From positions 527,205 through 591,204 of the forward strand of contig CACRXP010000231.1 in NCBI GenBank assembly GCA_902702965.1: DNA of 64,000 nucleotides, in the 5' to 3' direction. Shown here piece after piece: positions 51,829 through 61,061 of the stretch. Position 1 is the first letter of the stretch; each line of letters starts with the position of its first letter. The position numbers and the translations under genes were made by a program. The DNA is from Spirometra erinaceieuropaei (Eukaryota; Platyhelminthes; Cestoda; Diphyllobothriidea; Diphyllobothriidae). A model generated the notes under the pieces. That model was not told the DNA's origin and searched no databases. It worked only from the letters and a program-made list of their open reading frames with translations.

Positions 51829-51873
51829 GACTGGCTGATGACGGCTAATAAGCCAGAAATGGCCATTCCGGTC
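51829..51873 (+). ncRNA. Candidate type I hammerhead ribozyme
   Basis: Helix I: GACTGG (51829-51834) with CCGGTC (51868-51873), six pairs including one G-U. Core CTGATGA (51835-51841). Helix II: GGCT (51843-51846), loop AATA, AGCC (51851-51854), with a C-A mismatch next to the core. GAAA (51856-51859). Helix III: ATGGCCAT (51859-51866), a perfect palindrome with no room for a loop, so pairing would need two molecules or units. Predicted cut after ATT, at 51867/51868. Short or palindromic helix III is known in dimer-active hammerheads of animal retroelements. The C-A mismatch in place of the usual G-C is odd and kept in most copies, so activity is unproven. Confidence 0.6.
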
Positions 51874-52014
51874 TCCCTTGTCTTTGTCGGTACCATCTCC
51901 TTTATGTCTACGACTAGTCGCTGTGCGATTGCCTGCGAGGGTTCTAGTATGAGCCCCAAGGCACAACGGAGCGAGCAGGTTCCGTAACCTGATCGGTGAA
52001 CGCCCACTGTCATA

Positions 52015-52026
52015 ATATTATTATGT
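52015..52026 (+). repeat. Target-site duplication, right
   Basis: ATATTATTATGT, partner of 51362-51373, and at the same time the place where tandem unit 2 resumes. Confidence 0.75.
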
Positions 52027-52381
52027 AGACGATTAAATATTGCGCTGCTCGGAAAGACTGCGGACGGCTTAAAGCAAATTTTTTGCAAGATGAGCAACGC
52101 TATAGAGGATAGTCATCTATTATGCCAGAAAAATGTCTTCAGGCTGCCATCAAAACAAGCAATAATACATATCCACAAATAGTTTTCGTTTCTAGCACAA
52201 TCTTCTGCTGAGCGAATGGAGGCCGGTACTCTGCAATTTGAGCACGCTTCACGGGCACTGGTGGCTTTCAAAGCCGACTCATTTTACAGTCCCAACCCCT
52301 GTAGCATCTCATTCGTTCGGCAATCAAAAGCGTTGTAGAATCTTGGGGAATTAGGTAAAAAAATTTTAATTGGCACGTGAG
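52015..52381 (+). repeat. 484-bp tandem repeat, unit 2, right part
   Basis: Matches 50880-51222 with a short internal insertion near 52099-52118. Similarity ends at GGCACGTGAG; no third unit follows. Confidence 0.75.
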
Positions 52382-53400
52382 CGGCCGAAATTCTGCGCGT
52401 CGTACTTAACAGACCTTAGTTATTCTCTTCTCTCTCGCCATGATAGCCAGTTTAGTCAGAAAACTCGTCTCCGCAAAACTAACCGTTGAGCGGTTGCGCA
52501 GCTACCACTTAAGTTATACGGAGTGAATCTCAAAATGACTGACCATAATCACAAACTCACCAGTTTTCCAATCATCTGCATTACTTTTTACCAGACTGGT
52601 TAGGGAGTTGTTAATTAAATTTCTAAGAAATAGACTACACTTGTGATCCACTTTTGTTTACTGCTGAGAAATGCTGTAGCCCTATTAATTAAATAAAATA
52701 ACGTATGATGACTCATTAAATGTTTACCCCTCACATACTTTCTTTCCGAACTTGTTTGAGGAAAGTGTCTGTCAGCATTTTGCAGTTATCCGGAACGACT
52801 TCAACTCAAAGTCTTCTCTGATGCGGAATATATTTACGTTGCGAAGCCAGATTTAAAAGAAATTTACTGAAAGTTTTTTCTGAGGAAACCCCGAAGTAAA
52901 GTTATAAATACAAATTTTCATGTTTTAATAAATGCAAAATTTATGCCACCAACTTTCAGCTTGCTAATTCTAGAAGATCCGAATAATATCTCACTTAGCT
53001 AATCCCATGGTGACCCTAAGGATTTACACTATTTGATACAAAATGCGTCGTAGCGATGTACCGGAGATGAACATTGTTTCATCTTTTTACTAAAATGCGA
53101 CATTTTGTATGTCACCGTTCGCCTATGTGATTAATTTATTTTAGGATCATGAAAGACAGATTATTTGGGAGTAAATTAACCCCCGAAGGCAACTCCAAAC
53201 AAAATAGGTAATATTTTGCAGGTATATTTGCCTTAAATTAGGTAGTCGCCAACTAGTCCTCCCCCTGCTTTTTCATATCGATCTACTAAAACAAATAGTA
53301 AGTAGTCAGCTTATTGTTGTATGTTTTAAGCAATGTCTTACTCCACAGATGTGGAATTCTTGCTTGAACTTGTATTTCATTGTGTATATACAAATACGGA
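52382..53400. other. No feature recognised
   Basis: AT-rich, no motif or shared repeat seen. Confidence 0.5.
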
Positions 53401-53625
53401 GGACAGCAAGTAAGACTGAAATTGCTATTTCTGGCTTATCAGCCGTCGTCAGCCAGCAATATCTAACCTCGAGATGTGGAACATCTGAGGCTATTCTGCT
53501 GTTTTGCCTGTATTATGCGCCGCTCTGTGGTTGCTGGTTGCGCCCTTAGACACAACGTGTGAGTTCGGTGGCACGATCGGTGTGCACCCTTCTACCATTT
53601 TATATGTACACATATATTGCAACAC
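53401..53625. repeat. SINE-A dimer with the inner part deleted (A' joined to T)
   Basis: 53401-53488 is the minus body (ribozyme segment, minus strand: GCTGGCTGACGACGGCTGAT, then AAGCCAGAAATAGC). 53490-53625 is a plus tail matching 36355-36490 (TATTATGCGCCGCTCTGTGG, GGCACGATCGGTG, ATATGTACACATAT). The tRNA-like heads and T' are missing. Left end lies at the same point of the unit as in the complete dimers, as expected if the dimer is the parent form. Confidence 0.6.
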
Positions 53626-53639
53626 AGGCATTCCAAGAA

Positions 53640-54108
53640 ACTTAATTTGAAATCAAATACGTTCCTTGGGAAAGAGAGAAAACTTTATTGAGTAAATTTT
53701 CGACGTCGGTTCCCGTGCCGTCGTCAGACACTAAGGAAGTTTATCAAGTCGAAAAATAATGTTCGTAGGCGGTAAAGGCCCACTGGGACGTCTCTCAATA
53801 TAACTCAACCTGCTCAGTTCCAGCGTGTGGGAATTAATACATCTATGTGCACAGCAGGCTGATATTTGATAAATCGTATTGCATTGCAGCACAGTGTGAA
53901 TGTTGACTGCCTTTTTGAGTGTTTTTATCAGATCAAGACTCGAATGGCATTTAGGCGTCCGATGGATAAAATGTTTCACCGACTACCACGTCGGTGCAAA
54001 GCCGGCGTGTACTGTGTCGCAGTCGGCCTGAATAGTTAGAACAAATCGTTATCCGCAAGCGGAGGACCGGTGCCACTGAAGTTCGCGCCGGCATACATTC
54101 GCGGGGCT
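53640..54108. other. No gene; possible degenerate PLE-type ribozyme on minus strand
   Basis: The minus strand at about 53738-53703 reads CTGACGACGGCACGGG, then AACCGACGTCGAAA, loosely like the CTGATGA-stem-GAAA order of PLE pseudo-LTRs. Too degenerate to accept as a ribozyme. Confidence 0.25.
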
Positions 54109-54473
54109 GAAGATGCGATCACTGGAACAAGAAATATATTGGCCTGGCGTTTCGGATTCTCGCTCGAATCCATCATCAGAGACATTCGCAGATAAAGGTG
54201 ATGGTGGCACAAGGAGTGTAGTATTTATAGCACGTGGCTGTCGTGGACCGTATGCGCACTGCAATTAACCGTTTTGGCAATCACCGCTGGGGTCGTAATT
54301 GATGCGGTTGTGGCTTGTCGGTTCTAGTCCGAGTCGTTAATTGCCGTGATTTCGTCATCCGTGCTGGATGCTGGTGTTACGATTGCTCAGCAAACTGGCT
54401 CACTGTCACTGGGATAATTGCTCGCCCGCGCCCTCCCCATGTGACTGATTCTCCTGCCTAGAGAAAACCTCAG
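54109..54473 (-). repeat. PLE pseudo-LTR, minus orientation
   Basis: Reverse complement of 54869-55234 at roughly 88% identity by eye, 365 bp. On the minus strand it reads TGAGGTTTTC, CAGTGACAGTGAGCC, ATCCAGCACGGATGACGAAA, CCCCAGCGGTGATTG, CACGTGCTATAAATACTACA (TATA-like), then the hammerhead-like motif and TTCCAGTGATCGCATCTTC. Assigned to PLEs because a PLE 3' end lies directly beside the other copy and because such ribozymes are known in PLE repeats. Confidence 0.65.
54140..54183 (-). ncRNA. PLE-type hammerhead motif, damaged
   Basis: Minus strand: CTGATGA, an extra T, GGATTC-loop-GAATCC (six perfect pairs), GAAA, then CGCC. The usual U before the cut position has become C (ACGC instead of ACGT), which should abolish cleavage. 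Confidence 0.5.
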
Positions 54474-54699
54474 CACGGAATATTGTACGGGGAGGTCATT
54501 TTGCTTGTTGACAGATTGCGGGCCTTAGAACCATGACTTGAGCAGCTCGCGGCTCCCGCGGTTGTCACCACTTACGAGGTTTTCGGCATCTTGGAATTTG
54601 AAAATATGGCCGGGTCCCGTCGACTGTGCTGCCACCTGAGAGTTAGCGACTCACGAATGAAGGCGAAATTTTGAGTTCCAGGTGTATGCATAAGTCACC
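54474..54699. other. Unassigned sequence between PLE pseudo-LTR and PLE 3' end
   Basis: No motif recognised. By position it could be PLE 5' leader sequence, but no coding similarity to the RT was found. Confidence 0.3.
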
Positions 54700-54856
54700 T
54701 CCAGGCGTGCGACGTCGGTCGATGATTGGGCCTACTTGCCTTATAACTGTCGTTTGTTCTGTTGCTGCCACTACCTCTGATAATAGGCTCATGTACGAGT
54801 CTGAAATCTCAGGACAATAAACGAAGTGTTCCGGTGCTCGAGTCTTCTTCTTCACT
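54700..54856 (+). repeat. PLE 3' end fragment (end of ORF and 3' UTR)
   Basis: Same sequence as the 3' end of the PLE at 26607-26765 (minus) at about 84% by eye: CGTGCGACGTCGGT around the stop codon, CCTTATAACTG, CAGGACAATAAACGAAGTG, GTTCCGGTGCTCGAGTCTTC. Contains AATAAA at about 54817. Followed within about 12 bases by the plus pseudo-LTR, which is the expected order for a PLE 3' end. Confidence 0.75.
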
Positions 54857-55112
54857 TATGCATATACCCTGAGGTGTTCCCTGGGCAGGGGAATCAGTCA
54901 CGAGGGGAGGGCGCGGGAGAGCAATTATCCCAGTGACAGTGAGCCACTTTGCCGAGCAATCGTCACACTAGCATCCAGCACGGATGACGAAATCACGGCA
55001 GTTAACGACTCGGACTCGGACCGACAAGCCATCACCGTATCAATTATGACCCCAGCGGTGATTGCGAGAACTGTTAATTGCAGTGCGCATGCGGTCCCAC
55101 GGCAGCCACGTG

Positions 55113-55122
55113 CTATAAATAC
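55113..55122 (+). promoter_or_regulatory. TATA-like box in the PLE pseudo-LTR
   Basis: CTATAAATAC, conserved in the inverted copy (54221-54230 region, minus strand). Conservation in two diverged copies and its place before the ribozyme support a promoter role; this is inference. Confidence 0.45.
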
Positions 55123-55159
55123 TGCACTCCTGGTGCCACAATCACCTTAATCTGCTAAT

Positions 55160-55201
55160 GTCTCTGATGATGGATTCGAGTAGGGATCCGAAACGTCAGG
55201 C
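55160..55201 (+). ncRNA. Candidate PLE-type hammerhead ribozyme
   Basis: Helix I: GTCT (55160-55163) with AGGC (55198-55201), four pairs with one G-U. Core CTGATGA (55164-55170), an extra T (55171), helix II GGATTC (55172-55177) with GGATCC (55184-55189), loop GAGTAG, GAAA (55190-55193). Helix III is the palindrome ACGT (55193-55196); predicted cut after C55197. Hammerheads with very short helix III are known in PLEs and act as dimers. The extra T beside the core departs from the consensus. Confidence 0.55.
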
Positions 55202-55234
55202 TAATAAATTTCTTTTTCCAGTGATCGCATCTTC

Positions 55235-56522
55235 ATCTTCTAAACTGCTACCTGGAACTCGCCTGTTCGCTTGTATCACCATTCGCAGGGCTGTCATTAA
55301 GGCCGCATTTCTTGCGGTGAACGTCACAAGGCTGGGTGCTGATAACGCGTGATAAGAGCTTCCCGTGGCAATCTTTATTCAGCAGATAAGCTCGGCTATT
55401 GAGGGACCTGGTTCTTGCGGACAAGTCCATATTAGGTCGCGGGTGTGCGATGCATCTATAAACCGAGTTCTTAACCACTACGGAGCTGGAAAATGCCCCA
55501 CGAAAGTTGACAAGTATGTCGTTCACGCTGCGTCGAGACGCTTAATAGCCAGAAATTAAAGCAGCTGACATCATAGAGTCCAAGGTCATCTGGTACTCAG
55601 ATGAGGGCACAGTAAATGCAAAATCTGGTATTTACTTACCGAAGAAGATACTTTAGGTAATTGCTACGCACCAGCGTGACAGTGATATCGATAAAAACAA
55701 TGCCCCTTACTGTGCTTTTCCGAAATCTCTAAGCATTTCAATGATCGTTCTACTATTAGTCTTCCGTAGGGTCAACTTTCTGTTAACCTGAGGCTTGGCA
55801 CTGGCCTCGCGAGCGCTCGAGGTCAACCAATGCTGCCCCCTTTCCGATTGGCTGCTTACACTGGGGCGGAATGAAAGGCACACACGCGCTGCTGTCTAAG
55901 TCCCTCAATGACGGACACAGACAACGCAACCTGCCTTGATAGACCGCTCGCGGCGGCTTGTTGCAGAGCCTTTGTTTACGCTCTTCCTCAGCTGTAAAGG
56001 TCATCCCACCCAACCCGTCTCTTCTGGCTTCTGATTTGCGAATCTTTGTCTTGTCGATCATACCATCTTGACAGAATGTGTTACTCCGTCTGCCTCCAGG
56101 TCACAGCGTTTAGGGCACCGCAATAAATTCAAACGCGTTGGATCGGTTATGGGGAGAAACATGCCGTTAGAGAACCGACCTCACTCTCTTCTTCCTCTCC
56201 CGGACACCATTCCACTTCCCGAGCCGGTTGCTCAACCGATCTGGCGACGAGACACGGTTGCTGACATCGCCAGAAAGCCAGACTGGTCCTGGCCCTCACA
56301 CAACACAATAGGATTTCGCACAAAGAGGCTGCACTGCTTGGACCTCACATCTGTTAGAGTGTCATAGAGGCAACATGGAATAGGAACCGGAGAGCACGGT
56401 TCTCACTTATGTAATAGGCGCGATTCCGTGCTTGTGGTAGGTGGTGAAAGAGGGGTTCTTATGTGGTGTATGTGCCGGTGAGGAGACATCTGTCGACTTG
56501 GTTTAATCGGCAGTGATTTATG
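55235..56522. other. Unassigned, GC-rich stretch
   Basis: Base composition is higher in GC than most of the window. Frames of about 90-100 codons are open on both strands (55248-55526 minus, 55783-56061 minus, 56068-56367 plus) but I recognise no domain. Most likely more of the surrounding decayed retroelements or their flank. Confidence 0.35.
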
Positions 56523-57475
56523 TTAGCTTAACATGAAGACGCACTTATCCGAATAGACCCATGTTGCGACTGAGTGCGCGTGAACAGTGTGGATAGTGAG
56601 GGCGGATGCTGTTAATGCATTTTGGGGCCCATGGCATTGGGTCGCCGGTCTCGGTGGGAATGATCTGCAAGTGACCGACCAGGCCGTGCACGATGTTAAG
56701 GTGCGATCACCATGATGACAAGTTCGGGATCGAATCTGAATTCGGGGGATGGCGGTGATGAGGATGGTGAGTGGCGGGGATGGGGGTGTGCCCACCGGTG
56801 ATGGGTGTAGGAAAAGTGGCAGTCGTCGTGGCCGTTGTCGCAAGAGTTGTGGCAGGGGTTATGGATGTGTTGGTGACGACGTCAGTCCATCAGGTAGTGG
56901 TTGTGGTCGCCATCGCGGGACTTGATGTAGGGGGTGACTATGGAGGCGTTTGTGGACGCAGCAAGTAGAAATGTCGGACTGTTGTGCATTGGGTCAGCAG
57001 ATGCTCGACAAGGCCTATCGGCGTGCGAAGTAGTCAATGGCATCGTCGAAAGATACAGGGGTTGGGTTTGCGCATTGGAGGTCAGGAGGGCTCGGGATTT
57101 GCATACCGCCCTTCTGGATTTTGGCAACGGTGATCCGGCTGGTTTCGTAGGTCGCTGGCCCTGTACGGGTGGTTGATCCTAGACGAAGTCCTCTCGGGTC
57201 TCCGTATTGATTTGCGTGTTTTAAGGGAGGTTTTCAAGATGTCCTTGTGACATCGTTCTTGGCCGCCTTGTCAGCAATCATCCGTAGAAACGTCGTTGTA
57301 GAAGAGCCACTTGTGCAGACACCGGGTAGCCGTAACCTCATTAATCCGTGTTGATGATCAGTTCGAAGTTTGCATACCTTAAGGCTATGAGGTCCATGCC
57401 CCCTTCCATGACTGCTTTCGTCGTGGTACTGAGTGCGCAGTCGCCGCAGAAAACAGTCCATAGACTGCGGTTGCT
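56523..57475 (-). pseudogene. LINE-type reverse transcriptase with zinc-finger tail, relic
   Basis: On the minus strand, in order. About 57450-57340: RT catalytic region FCGDCALSTTTKAVMEGG, then LIALRYANFELIINTD (usual ADDCAL has become CGDCAL, removing one catalytic Asp). About 57110-56990: a broken C2H2 finger ending GLVEHLLTQC. About 56960-56760: Thr/Pro-rich linker (TTTTT, TPATTLATTATTTATF). About 56710-56540: two broken fingers, GLVGHLQIIPTETGDPMP then YPHCSRALSRNMGLFG. Many stops and frameshifts. Endonuclease/RT-derived proteins with such GLVGHLRIHRTETG-type fingers are very abundant in diphyllobothriid tapeworms; this is from memory and supports the organism call. The fingers may bind nucleic acid in the intact element. 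Confidence 0.78.
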
Positions 57476-58980
57476 GGAGCCGCCTTAACGCTTACATTCG
57501 TCGGATATTTAGAAGCCGGCCGTCGGTCTTGTAGAAGATGGTGATCTGGGGGAGGGGGACGCTCCTCAAGGTAGACGTTCTTTGATATAGCGACGAAAAT
57601 GCAAGTGAAAAGGGTGTGACTTAGTTGGAAGGGCCTTGTTCACCCCATGGGAACTGAATCTTGTCAATTATGCGCAAACCACTACCGCTGTATGGAGGCA
57701 ATGCCTTTATTACTATTCGTGAAATTGAAAATGCAAAACAATTATCGAGGGGAATGTTACGTTGTTTGTAAATACCATCTATTAGAACAGCGGAAAATTC
57801 TGAAAACGCAAAAAAGTGATTTTACTTCTCCAAACTTCAGATTTGGGTGTACAGATGGCTTGTACATGCAAAGCGACTATGACAGCGAAAATAGAGTAAC
57901 GTCTGGTTAAATGTTTTAGTGAATTTTTCATTTAAATATCCTTTATGAACTAATTTAATGTCAGATACTGCGGTTTGCCAACAGACTGCCTTCTGAGTGC
58001 AGATTCGAAAACGGTTTCGCGAGAATTTACTGCAGTTTTGCGCTTTTGCGTTGGCTGTGATGCGACTCAATAAGGCAAACGGGATTCCGCCTAATTTTGT
58101 CGATAACGAAATCGTAGCAATAACAGTTCTCATAAAGGCACAGGTTATTATGCCAATCATTGTAAATAAGCGACAGGTGTAATCGTATACATGAAATTTC
58201 GTAAATGGAACGAAAGTTTCTTGTTTCGCGAGATTAATTTTCACTTTTATTTTGTTCTGGATTTCGTCGAGTTTCACAACGACCCCGAAATATCGGTAAA
58301 TACTTCATGATTCTTAGTATATTCAATTGACTGTCCATGAGGACATAAGATACTTATTGAAGCCACTTATCGACACTGTGATTATCTAGGCGTTCATTTT
58401 CATGTAGATGGTTGTTTTGGGTCACGTTCGAAGACTCGCCAAACAAGAAACCTCATTGTCGAATAAAATGAGCATCCACGACAACGAACGTCAACAACGA
58501 ATATGCCCTCGACCAACTAGAAAATCTTCTCTAATAAGTTATCTTTTTAAAAATGCTTTAACGCAGCATTCCGCCGACAGCTGTCCGTGTACTTTGCATT
58601 TTTTCACAGTAAAGTCGAGAAATAATTCGACACGATCGTTTCTTTCACGTTGCCTACACAATACTGATATATTCCTATCGCAAACGAAAGATCATGGATC
58701 TGTCTTTGTACAGCGGTCATTATCACTGTTATTGCTCATTTTTGGCTCCGCTCCACCACTATGAGTACACAACAGAGCAGCCATTTAAAAAGTGCCAATG
58801 TTTGCCTGCTACATTTCTAAATTACGTTTATGCAGAAATTAGACCGCACGAGAAGTAGAGTTTCATATGTTCAAAACAGTCATTTTGGTGTAAGCCCGTC
58901 ATCATTGCATCCATCACTATTGGCGACTCAATGCCGGGCTAGATCGCAGCTGGTAGCCAGGAATGGGGAAGTGGACGGCG
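57476..58980. other. No gene recognised
   Basis: Open frames of 90-146 codons (57837-58277 minus, 58408-58764 plus) without recognisable motifs. Confidence 0.45.
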
Positions 58981-59260
58981 ACCTTAACCCTAACCGTAAC
59001 CTTAACCCTAACCGTAACCGTAACCTCAACCTTAAACGTTAATCGCTAACCCTAACGGCAACCCTAACGCTAACCGAAATCCTGGACGCAACCGTAGCCC
59101 TTAGACATGGCTGTAACTGAGAAACCTAACCGTAATGCTGAAACCTATTCGTACGCTCAAACCCGAACCGTAACCCGAAAACCTAAGCCTAAAGGCATAA
59201 CCCTAACCCAAAAATCGGAAACCATTAACCGGTACCCCAATCCTAACCTCAAACGTAAAA
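58981..59260 (-). repeat. Degenerate telomere-like array
   Basis: Plus strand shows CCTTAACCCTAACCGTAACC-type repeats, densest at 58981-59070 and scattered to about 59260, with units TAACCC, TAACCG and AAACCT. The G-rich strand (TTAGGG-like) is the minus strand. TTAGGG is the usual flatworm telomere repeat. Six-base periodicity is lost in places, so this is an old interstitial array. Confidence 0.75.
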
Positions 59261-60068
59261 CGGAAGCCAAATGGGTCAGATGTTATTATGGAGCCCCACA
59301 AAATAGCCAGTAAACAAACCCCCAGTCACCTGTAATGCGGGGCCTGGCTATCAACTGCGCTCTAGCCCAATGCCGGACGTGGCGCACTTTAGACGGCGAC
59401 TTCGCGTGTCCCCAAGCACTGGATCTGATTTAACCCTCCGTCAGCTTGTCATAGAACAGGGTCATTTCGATCTACCTCGGATTCCACACTTAATTCCTCA
59501 ACGTCAGTAAACAAACGAGCGTTGAAATTATTCCAGCGCGCCAGCGGCCCTGGCTTGAAAGACTGCTGACAGAAAGGAAGCCAAGGTTCTTCTCACGGTT
59601 GATGGGCAGGCTTTAATGGTGCATCCATAATATGTTGCCTTATATAACTCTGGCTTATGTGAACTCAATGGGTGTCTGGTACGTGTGATGTTAATGTCCG
59701 TGCGGCTATTTATATCTACTGCCTCCACACCCACTCACTCCCCCCCACCCCCCGGTCTTTTCACCTTTCCATCAGAACACGGTGGGTGTGGGAAGAGTGA
59801 TGCCGTTCCAGATGCAGGGTACATGGAGGCTGTCTCAATATAAACAAATTCACTCACAAGTCACCGCTGCACCTCCACCAAGCGGGGCCTCGACGGCTAA
59901 ACTACTAGATGAGTCATCCTTACCGTCCCCCTCCCCCACCGGTCCCGATGTCACCCAGCTGCCCTCCCCCCGCGCCAGCCTCAATGACAAGACTCGATGG
60001 CCGCTGGCACGGGCACGCCATGCACCAAACTATCTGTTGTATTTAGACGCCGGTTATGTGGCCTCTCA
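59261..60068. other. No gene recognised; C-rich and Pro/Ser-coding patches
   Basis: C-rich runs at about 59736-59755. A plus frame at 59782-60192 includes a Pro/Ser-rich stretch (AAPPPSGASTAKLLDESS), but it runs into Rep-C at 60069, so it is not a complete gene. Could be part of a retroelement linker. Confidence 0.35.
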
Positions 60069-60678
60069 CTTTCTAATTGTGAGACTTTTAAATACCATGA
60101 AATGGCCGTTCATAAATCGTCATATCTCTGCATTTACCAATGTGGCTTGTAAAGTTAACAATATGGATCAAATCCACCGCTTACTTTTATGAACCCTATA
60201 TATCCCTCCTTTATTACCGTGCAGAAATATGTGGTTTTCCGTACGCGGAAGATATACGGCTTGTAGTTTGGAAACCCTGAATCCAAGTGTGAAGGTAGAG
60301 CAGGTTCAAAATTATTCAAGAATTGGAAAACTTTTTTAAAACCGAATTATGTCCCTCCTTCGAGCATAAAATTAGAAGAAGACGTAATTGTTTACCAAAT
60401 GAGCACAAGAATGAATATTCGTATGCATGTTTCCCATGACATATAATTGGACATTTAGGGGCATCGAAAATCAATGAGAACAATTCATGATATCCGAGAA
60501 TTTTTTCATGCAGCAGGAAGGAAGTTCGTTCGAAAGCCGGCACTCTGAGGTAACTGAAATATTACAGAATTATGTTGCAGGCTGACTAGTTTTACAACGA
60601 CAATTAATTAATCATTTCGAAGCGAAAACGCATTTCGGAATTTTGGTTGACATTTCATGAGTTAGCCCACTTACTGCA
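60069..60678 (+). repeat. Rep-C, complete copy (about 610 bp)
   Basis: Partner of 47864-48478, same ends and order of landmarks. Non-coding. Confidence 0.75.
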
Positions 60679-61061
60679 TTAGTTGATTTGGTGGACTTTG
60701 GAAGCTACGCCTTCTGCCGCTGTCTTGCTAGAGGCATTCTGCTTCGGTCTCCTGGCAGCTAGCTTGCTACAAAGTGTTCCAACTTGTAAGCGAACGCTAG
60801 TTACTCTCTCCCTCTGTCGCAGCGCTCAATTCCAGTCAGAGCGCAGGACCTGGCTTTTGGTAGTCGGATACTGTAGATTCCTAGGGCGTCTTTACTCAGA
60901 GACGGAGCTGATCAGTTCATAGAAGAGCTGGAAATCTCCACGCTCTTCTTCCTCTGTTGCAAGAGAGAGCGTATGTACGTTGATATTTCTAAACAGTCGA
61001 AACTCACTTAAACGCAGTCTTGCAGAACAAGGAAAAATGTTTTATCAGATAGTTGTTTTGT
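60679..61061. other. No feature recognised
   Basis: One short frame (60683-60922) opens here, without motifs. Confidence 0.4.

Larger units (their letters stand above)
51374..52014. mobile_element. SINE-A inverted, permuted dimer (A'-T'-A-T), young
   Basis: Parts: A' 51374-51577 (minus), T' 51578-51689 (minus tail), A 51696-51899 (plus), T 51900-52014 (plus tail). A' and A are both 204 bp and differ at only two positions (99% identity), so they can pair as a long hairpin with a 118-base loop. T' is about 90% like T. A'-T' equals one complete unit cut open at GAGATGG (that motif sits at both its ends, 51374 and 51682), while A-T is one unit cut open at the tail end, so the two are circularly permuted relative to each other. 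The whole composite is flanked by the 12-bp target duplication, which argues for one insertion event. Each A contains divergent tRNA-like promoters and a hammerhead-like fold. Confidence 0.8.
54869..55234 (+). repeat. PLE pseudo-LTR, plus orientation
   Basis: 366 bp, inverted partner of 54109-54473. Holds a TATA-like CTATAAATAC (55113-55122), about 40 bases later the hammerhead-like motif, and ends AGTGATCGCATCTTC. A promoter followed by a ribozyme at the start of the transcript would give PLE RNAs a defined 5' end. Confidence 0.65.

Noticed and set aside
53703..53738. Hammerhead ribozyme on the minus strand
   Set aside because: CTGACGA and GAAA are present but the intervening stem does not pair well and the spacing to GAAA is wrong.
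56771..56968. Hydrophobic Val-rich membrane protein on the plus strand
   Set aside because: It is the antisense of the Thr/Pro-rich linker of the zinc-finger LINE.
58830..59042. Asn/Arg-rich repeat protein
   Set aside because: The NPNRN pattern is a translation of the telomere-like repeat.
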